Part shown: one piece after another, positions 61,801 through 64,000 of the stretch | Position numbering within the stretch: position 1 is the stretch's first letter | How the letters are laid out: the number at the start of each line of letters is the position of its first letter | Assembly (NCBI GenBank): GCA_012845835.1 | Contig: JABAKD010000009.1 | Span: 7,281,413 to 7,345,412, forward strand | Origin: Undaria pinnatifida | Lineage: Eukaryota; Sar; Phaeophyceae; Laminariales; Alariaceae | DNA: 64,000 bases | Direction: 5' to 3' | The notes under the pieces: model-generated | The model's database searches: none | What the model saw: only the letters and a program-made list of their open reading frames with translations | Told to the model about the DNA's origin: nothing | Program-made: the position numbers and the translations under genes

Positions 61801-62287
61801 CTAGGTATGCACGCACGTACGAAGCGTAGTGTACCAAAGATTCTCGCCGTTTTTGTTGTGACTGTCCACTACTACTGTATACTGCTGCTGTGCCCTCTAG
61901 GATGCGGGCACATACACGCAACACCCTAGACGCGATACATACACGCAACACCCGTACATGAGGCTCACGCCCTGATGGCGGTTTTTCCTTGCAACACTTG
62001 AGCAGGCACCCCACATGAGCAACACAACACGAACCATCACCGTGTCTACTGCTGTAGCACCAGCACCCTCGTTCAAACATACATGCCGGTAGGTCAGTCA
62101 ACCAAAGAGTCTACCACAGCACGAGTTATAGCTTGCCATCGTATAGTGTACCGTCGTATCATACCTGAATGCTGTCGCCCGCCTGAACGGTAAATACTTC
62201 GCCCTTGACCTCGACCCTCATGAACAACAGAAGAGCCGTGGCCACCGACCAACAATAATGCCGTGGGATATTCAGTGTCTTTTGCAT
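32728..62287 (-). CDS. Secreted right-handed beta-helix protein with C-terminal WSC domain (complete, 13 exons)
   Basis: Exons from 5-prime to 3-prime are 62287-62165, 55496-55419, 51356-51222, 48906-48810, 46393-46283, 44936-44853, 43786-43683, 42974-42884, 40456-40335, 38334-38218, 35138-34941, 33921-33860 and 32863-32728. They sum to 1458 bp, encoding 485 aa. Residues 1-29 form a signal peptide with core SVATALLLFM. Residues 32-355 form a pectate-lyase-like parallel beta-helix: GDSIQDALDRVSAGDTIQIE, then asparagine-ladder coils (GNVVRNNIIATH, DTIIENNEISM, GTIIENNLIENTTG, VIGNTLTECKAYGIKT). A Thr/Pro linker (near 377-391) leads to a WSC domain (393-485) with eight cysteines at 397, 422, 426, 442, 444, 460, 464 and 472. 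WSC domains are thought to bind polysaccharide, so an extracellular or cell-wall role on algal glycans is likely. The DPHD motif of mannuronan C5-epimerases is absent; VDVKEG at 249-254 is the best candidate active-site strand. Substrate and catalysis are unknown. Confidence 0.93.
33112..33290 (+). mobile_element. MITE-like element, ACCGCCTTAT family, copy 2
   Basis: It has the same internal order as copy 1, starts ACAGTAGGGATTCCCGAG, and its far end is replaced by a G run. It lies in intron 12 of the beta-helix/WSC gene. Confidence 0.72.
33860..33921 (-). CDS. Beta-helix/WSC gene exon 12 (WSC domain)
   Basis: It encodes ACIARCKEDNNMFAGTFGGK plus two bases of Ser441, and carries the second and third WSC cysteines. 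Acceptor GCATGCAG; donor GTAAGT. Confidence 0.92.
34145..34335 (-). mobile_element. Second tRNA-related repeat family, copy
   Basis: The minus strand carries GGAGTTCGACCCCGGCC (T-arm-like) near 34150-34168. The GAGCTCCTCATGTTAGGAGCTC block near 34301-34323 recurs near 24360-24382 and, altered, near 56070. Confidence 0.5.
34602..34745 (+). repeat. Dispersed repeat containing GAGCGGTTCTTGGAAGGGTG
   Basis: Shared with 36605-36815, 63755-63915, a fragment at 55958-56003 and an inverted fragment at 21838-21945. Copies contain GCGCTTGGTGCAAGCAATG and CTGCCTGGTTGGTGAAAACC, and several lie beside C runs. Confidence 0.75.
34941..35138 (-). CDS. Beta-helix/WSC gene exon 11 (linker and start of WSC domain)
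   Basis: It encodes a Tyr/Gly/Asp stretch (YYYSGGDYGDDYS), a Ser/Thr/Pro/Ala linker (PSPTPALTPAPTASAGA), then VYYGCYKDVSGARTMGYEYL and DEDNLTNE. Acceptor CGTTCAG; donor GTGAGC. Confidence 0.92.
35850..36044 (+). mobile_element. MITE-like element, ACCGCCTTAT family, copy 3
   Basis: Both ends are recognisable (TGTAGAGGTTTCCCCAGC and GGGGGACCCCTGCTGC). It lies in intron 10 of the beta-helix/WSC gene. Confidence 0.75.
36605..36815 (+). repeat. Dispersed repeat (relative of 34602-34745)
   Basis: The longest copy of this family; it extends through ACGGCTATGCATGACTATCG into a C-rich tract. Confidence 0.75.
37393..37830. mobile_element. TIR element, GCGTGCTACGATA family, truncated copy plus complete copy
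   Basis: The complete unit 37548-37830 (283 bp) starts GACGCGTGCTACGATAGAGG and ends CCTCTGTCGTAGCACGCGTC, 19 of 20 bases inverted. A second 5-prime end with the same sequence start lies at 37393, so one copy is truncated or tandem. In intron 10 of the beta-helix/WSC gene. Confidence 0.82.
38218..38334 (-). CDS. Beta-helix/WSC gene exon 10
   Basis: It encodes VIGNTLTECKAYGIKTVTSP, then QSIMCGNTINL and an acidic NTDEDD end. Acceptor TTCCGCAG; donor GTGAGT. The acceptor region is duplicated upstream in the intron. Confidence 0.92.
38335..38510 (-). repeat. Duplicated splice-acceptor region upstream of exon 10
   Basis: The plus-strand block CGATCACCTGCGGAATGGTTTG (acceptor TTCCGCAG/GTGATCG on the minus strand) occurs at the exon 10 edge and again near 38490. 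Both copies are followed by TTGG repeats. Confidence 0.85.
39405..39683 (-). mobile_element. tRNA-derived SINE-like element, copy 4
   Basis: The head (minus strand GGCGCCCCCGGTGGTCCAG and TAGGTTCGAATC) and a body containing GACAAGCCGTGGTCACAGGT are shared with 19784-19995. In intron 9 of the beta-helix/WSC gene. Confidence 0.65.
40335..40456 (-). CDS. Beta-helix/WSC gene exon 9
   Basis: It encodes GIASHGDGTIIENNLIENTT then GAGVRVGGNEVDGRQYGINN and Q. The donor lies inside a GT run (GTGTGTGTGTG), so slippage of the splice position is possible. Acceptor GCGACAG. Confidence 0.92.
40540..41870. repeat. Degenerate ~55-bp minisatellite
   Basis: The motif CGGCGAAGAACGGCAAGGTG with TGGACCACTGCACTTA recurs about 13 times: near 40543, 40597, 40656, 41226, 41287, 41443, 41496, 41543, 41599, 41658, 41702, 41757 and 41814. 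Unrelated sequence interrupts it at 40720-41215. In intron 8 of the beta-helix/WSC gene. Confidence 0.8.
41979..42165 (-). mobile_element. MITE-like element, ACCGCCTTAT family, copy 4
   Basis: A reverse-oriented copy in intron 8 of the beta-helix/WSC gene, with GGTCCCCCGATAAGGCGG at one end and GGGGGGACACCCCTGC at the other. Confidence 0.75.
42534..42720 (+). mobile_element. MITE-like element, ACCGCCTTAT family, copy 5
   Basis: A copy in the same intron as copy 4 but in opposite orientation, about 370 bp away. The two could pair in the pre-mRNA. Confidence 0.75.
42884..42974 (-). CDS. Beta-helix/WSC gene exon 8
   Basis: It encodes GNEGVDVKEGCLDTIIENNE and ISMQNDPESG. The VDVKEG strand is the most conserved-looking part and a candidate catalytic or binding site. 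Acceptor CTGTCAG; donor GTGCGA. Confidence 0.92.
43683..43786 (-). CDS. Beta-helix/WSC gene exon 7
   Basis: It encodes YIGTASNQWDDGKNYSDDPD and ASVGNVVRNNIIATH (Tyr split). Acceptor CAACTAG; donor GTGCGT. Confidence 0.92.
43961..43986. repeat. C26 homopolymer tract (longest of several)
   Basis: Other tracts: G25 17315-17339, C22 33689-33710, G23 45614-45636, C18 50688-50705, C25 52790-52814, G20 59031-59050, G16 62346-62361. Confidence 0.9.
44144..44773. mobile_element. TIR element, GCGTGCTACGATA family, two adjacent copies
   Basis: Units of about 44144-44435 and 44436-44773 share the internal CCCCTCACTTTAGGAGGTTA and ACTGACTTGATCCCGG blocks with the copy near 37548. The second contains a 46-bp tandem duplication near its end (44680-44765). 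In intron 6 of the beta-helix/WSC gene. Confidence 0.75.
44853..44936 (-). CDS. Beta-helix/WSC gene exon 6
   Basis: It encodes DIDGNEISDCGLYDFVYNTT and GEKNGEGI (the first Asp is split). NTT is a possible N-glycosylation site. Acceptor ACGCAG; donor GTGAGT. Confidence 0.92.
45319..45360. repeat. TG dinucleotide microsatellite
   Basis: About 20 TG units in intron 5 of the beta-helix/WSC gene. Confidence 0.95.
45935..46282 (-). repeat. Copies of the exon 5 donor motif flanking a TRIM remnant
   Basis: AAAGCTCGCTCACCGCG sits at the true exon 5 donor (about 46270-46286) and again at about 45967-45983. A third, altered copy and repeats of GAAATAGCACGCTATCA lie just beyond. Confidence 0.75.
46030..46269 (+). 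mobile_element. TRIM-like element, copy 3, lacking its 5-prime repeat
   Basis: The internal part, polypurine tract and 3-prime repeat (46178-46269) are present; the first repeat and tRNA-like part are missing. It ends 13 bp from the exon 5 donor of the beta-helix/WSC gene. Confidence 0.82.
46283..46393 (-). CDS. Beta-helix/WSC gene exon 5
   Basis: It encodes GREPSERSGGYMSALDGLEI, then IGMKIQNAGGECIRLR. Acceptor CACAG; donor GTGAGC. A TRIM-like remnant ends 13 bp beyond the donor. Confidence 0.92.
47375..47752 (+). mobile_element. TRIM-like element, copy 2, with both terminal repeats
   Basis: The terminal repeats are 47375-47460 and 47668-47752. The polypurine-like tract GGAGGGGAGAG precedes the second repeat, and the internal tRNA-like part is more diverged. 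It lies in intron 4 of the beta-helix/WSC gene, antisense to it. Confidence 0.85.
48810..48906 (-). CDS. Beta-helix/WSC gene exon 4
   Basis: It encodes DFTIDGQAVDDVDDVDSDNY and then EDSFRDILLFAT, an acidic loop between coils. Acceptor CCTCCAG; donor GTAAGC; ends with one base of Ala145. Confidence 0.9.
50960..51065 (+). repeat. Dispersed repeat with ACAACTGGAAACCCGTTTTT
   Basis: It follows a G run and contains GGACAAAATTACTTAGATTT. Relatives: 17205-17275 (plus), 31868-31965, 52755-52850 and 56310-56400 (minus). Most adjoin long G or C runs. Confidence 0.65.
51222..51356 (-). CDS. Beta-helix/WSC gene exon 3
   Basis: It encodes VDGTKGARITIEAAGG, then DNVVLRGTG and MHDYYTIQ. Acceptor GTTGTTAG; donor GTTCGT; phase 0 on both sides. 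Confidence 0.92.
51795..52148 (-). mobile_element. tRNA-derived SINE-like element, copy 2
   Basis: A close relative of the copy at 20384-20706 in both head and body, with small insertions. In intron 2 of the beta-helix/WSC gene. Confidence 0.75.
52213..52392. repeat. Left arm of a ~180-bp inverted repeat
   Basis: It pairs with 54834-55003. Shared blocks include CATCCGCCGGAGGAT, CACACTTCCACGTATTTT, ACTCAGTTGCTTTCGCA and GCTGTCCCTATCAG. Both arms are in intron 2 of the beta-helix/WSC gene. Confidence 0.8.
52657..52700. repeat. GCAC tetranucleotide microsatellite
   Basis: About ten GCAC units followed by an A run. Confidence 0.93.
53468..53493. repeat. Perfect 26-bp palindrome
   Basis: The half-site GGGGGTCACTCGC is followed at once by its reverse complement. 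Imperfect relatives of the CACTCGCGCGAG core occur near 26527, 26941, 56155, 56249 and 56776, usually at edges of repeat-like blocks. Confidence 0.85.
53819..53957 (-). repeat. GGGTC array, inverted relative to 29690
   Basis: About 27 GACCC/ACCCG units with one variant (CCCAA). Flanking CGATCCGTGAG sequence is shared with the first array, so both belong to one repeat family. In intron 2 of the beta-helix/WSC gene. Confidence 0.93.
54834..55003. repeat. Right arm of the ~180-bp inverted repeat
   Basis: The reverse complement of 52213-52392 with scattered differences; 2.4 kb lies between the arms, including the GGGTC array. Confidence 0.8.
55140..55385. repeat. Two-copy tandem repeat, ~122-bp unit
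   Basis: CACTCAACTGGTCGAACTC, ACTGAATAAATAAAC and GTAGCATACCAGGTGCCAGT occur twice in order, ending 34 bp before the exon 2 donor of the beta-helix/WSC gene. Confidence 0.85.
55419..55496 (-). CDS. Beta-helix/WSC gene exon 2
   Basis: It encodes DALDRVSAGDTIQIENGNYF and EDLQTK, the opening coil of the helix. Acceptor TCGACAG; donor GTGAGC. It is joined to exon 1 across a 6.7-kb intron, giving the family-typical GDSIQDAL junction. Confidence 0.92.
56829..56858. repeat. AAC trinucleotide microsatellite
   Basis: Ten ACA/AAC units, followed by GGCAGCAG. In intron 1 of the beta-helix/WSC gene. Confidence 0.9.
57028..57360 (-). mobile_element. TRIM-like element, copy 4, degenerate
   Basis: It has the same order of repeat, poly-C (antisense polypurine) tract, internal block and tRNA-like TTCAAATCC box. 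The repeat near 57350 is truncated. It is in intron 1 of the beta-helix/WSC gene. Confidence 0.78.
58050..58140 (+). repeat. Dispersed repeat with GAAACTCATCTTTGCAAGCTG
   Basis: Relatives: 3538-3605 (plus), 60262-60352, 22590-22750, 22970-23045, 30470-30525, 47905-47965 and 55085-55300. The consensus includes GATCGAAGATTTCGTCG and GCGATCGGAGTATCAC. Confidence 0.65.
58210..59060. repeat. G-rich repeated region
   Basis: At least three diverged copies of a unit with GCGTGGAAACTATA and GGGGATAAATCTGACGGTTT (near 58212, 58435 and 58575). Dense G runs follow at 58680-58815 and 59031-59050. Confidence 0.7.
62165..62287 (-). CDS. Beta-helix/WSC gene exon 1 (signal peptide)
   Basis: The ATG at 62287 opens MQKTLNIPRHYCWSVATALL, followed by LFMRVEVKGEVFTVQAGDSI and Q. 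It ends in phase 0 at GTATGA. The hydrophobic core followed by a small-residue cleavage region looks like a signal peptide. Confidence 0.88.
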
Positions 62288-63316
62288 AGTAGTGACGAAA
62301 AAGGTTTTAGTGGAGCCTGGAGTATCAGTTCTTGTTGTGATCGAAGGGGGGGGGGGGGGGGAGGAGGGGGAGGGCGTGGCCCACGGTGCGTTTCGTCTCT
62401 TGTTGTGCGGTGAGCGGTTGGGGCTTTCGGGACGATGTGCTGTGTCTGTTCAATATCCAACCACGTCGATTACCTGCAGCTCGTGCATCATCGCTGTTGT
62501 AGTAACAAGAAGTGGAAACACAAGAACAACGAACTGTAAGTTTTAAAACCGAAATTTCATGGGTTTCAACCAACGAGCGCGTGCAAGCGGCACGCATACT
62601 CGCCACGCCATTTTGACAAGACGACTTGGAACACGCACCATATGCATGTATTCGATGGCGGAGGCATGCTACGGCCGGAAAGGGTATCGATTGATGTAGC
62701 GCTTTTCTCAAACAAAGGCTACGCTAAGGGGAGTACCCCCTCTTTTCGCTACGACCCCGAGTACTGTAGACCACTCGCACGACGAGTGAACCTGCACCAC
62801 TCTGTAGAGTGAGCAGGAATTGTTTTGGTTCCGCGCAGGGTAACGAAAACAAGGCCCACCACGCCGGTGGCATGCGTGCGGTCGTGAGCCCGAAGAAAGA
62901 GCACAGTCAGGCATCTCGAGATTAGGCGTCGTCGAAGACACTCTACTATAATAGCTCGAGAGGCTCTTACCAACCGAAACACTAGGTCCTAGACCCTGTT
63001 TGTTGTAACCTTGGCCTTTCTCAGGATGCTCGCAAAATAAGGAGCTCGACAGCACTATCTATCATCGTCTAGCTCCCTCAAATAAATGATGTGGAAGTTC
63101 ATTAAGTACTTCACCCCCCGACGCCGCCCAGTTCACTCCGCTGCGCCCAAATGTTGGAGGTGTCTCTGCTAGAAGTGGTCACGGTGCTGCTCCGTCTCGG
63201 AAGGGATGCGTGGTCAATGGCCAACGGAGGAAAGCAAAAAGTGAGAGTACCCCCGCCCCCCCGCCCTAACTAAGGCACCCACGAGGAAATTTCATAGTAT
63301 GCCCATTCATTGCACT

Positions 63317-63659
63317 GTTAACCAGTAGCTTACCCAAACTAAGCCTTATAACACTCTCCCCCCCTGAAACGGCGGGATACCAGGTCGGCCGGATATACAG
63401 GCGGACCTGTCAATATCCAAGCGGTTTCATTTTTTTCCTGGGGACACCAGAAAGATTATTTTTCAAGTTCGACATGGATGGGGAAAGTCTGAAAACGTTA
63501 ATTATGGTGGATGTGGGGACTCGAATCCACCACCCAAAAAAAAACATGGTCCGTCGACGACGCCATTTGTTAAGGTATTAGTGGGAAATTTTAGTCCGTT
63601 TGACTACTACTGCTGGCAAAAAGTTAACCAATAGCTAACCCACTCTAAGCTTTATGACA
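63317..63659 (-). mobile_element. TRIM-like element, copy 5
   Basis: A partial repeat (63317-63352), internal block, tRNA-like TTCGAGTCC box and diverged second repeat (63568-63659) are present. Confidence 0.8.
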
Positions 63660-63754
63660 CATACCAGAAAACAAATCAATTCAAAGGTGTCATCTGATTC
63701 GAAAAAAAGCACCCATAAGGTGCCGAAGTCCGCCTGATAACTGGGTCAAAGTAG

Positions 63755-63915
63755 GAAGCAGTTCGTCCTTGACGCGACTCGCCGAATACCTCGCGGGGCG
63801 CTTCCCGCTTGGTGCACGCAATGCCTGCCTAGTCTCGGTGAAAAACCGACGTGCCCCGTCGCGGCATTGTTGTGGGGATGCAGGGGTCTATGATCATACA
63901 ACTACGCGGCTATGC
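63755..63915 (+). repeat. Dispersed repeat (relative of 34602-34745)
   Basis: A diverged copy with CGCTTGGTGCACGCAATGCC and a downstream CGGCTATGCAGGGGATG. Confidence 0.65.
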
Positions 63916-64000
63916 AGGGGATGAGCACCCCGTTTCCCCTCGACCACCCGATATGGGGGAGGTGATGTTAATATGTTCATGACGGGGTTTAATCGCTGAC

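Larger units (their letters stand above)
62288..64000. other. Region upstream of the beta-helix/WSC gene
   Basis: No exon was recognised. It must contain the promoter and 5-prime leader of the minus-strand gene, plus a G16 tract (62346-62361), a TRIM-like copy (63317-63659) and a dispersed-repeat copy (63755-63915). Confidence 0.5.

Noticed and set aside
32728..62287. Mannuronan C5-epimerase annotation for the beta-helix gene
   Set aside because: The fold and WSC domain would fit, but the DPHD catalytic motif is absent from the assembled coils.

Overview
This window looks like nuclear DNA from a photosynthetic stramenopile, most likely a brown alga. The reasons are long intron-rich genes with small exons, a flagellar gene, a secreted beta-helix protein with a WSC domain (WSC proteins are abundant in brown algae), a chromatin protein full of Ala/Gln/Pro/Ser runs, and introns crowded with short mobile elements and homopolymer tracts. 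The clade call is an inference; no marker gene is present.

Three protein genes can be rebuilt exon by exon. (1) On the minus strand at the left, a chromatin-reader-like gene runs off the window. It has a probable first exon with a Tudor/chromo-barrel-like segment (12511-12678) and a long exon (279-2087) in which pieces of a bromodomain are separated by large low-complexity insertions. (2) On the plus strand, 13116-23560, a complete five-exon CFAP300 homologue (cilia/flagella dynein-arm assembly factor, 311 aa). Its start lies 437 bp from the start of gene 1, head to head. (3) On the minus strand, 62287-32728, a complete 13-exon gene for a 485-aa secreted right-handed beta-helix protein with a C-terminal WSC domain. 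All reading phases across its 12 introns agree, and the summed coding length (1458 bp) is exactly 486 codons.

The rest is introns and intergenic DNA. It holds a broken non-LTR reverse transcriptase (27490-28590), at least five copies of a miniature LTR element (TRIM-like, 85-bp identical terminal repeats in one copy), two MITE-like families with terminal inverted repeats, tRNA-derived SINE-like elements, a ~55-bp minisatellite, two GGGTC pentanucleotide arrays in opposite orientation, and long poly-C/poly-G tracts. Genes 2 and 3 point tail to tail across the reverse-transcriptase region. No CRISPR array, rRNA or convincing functional tRNA gene was seen. Only about 6.5 percent of the window is recognisable coding sequence.

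All splice sites were inferred by eye from GT/AG signals, reading phase and family conservation; none has transcript support here.
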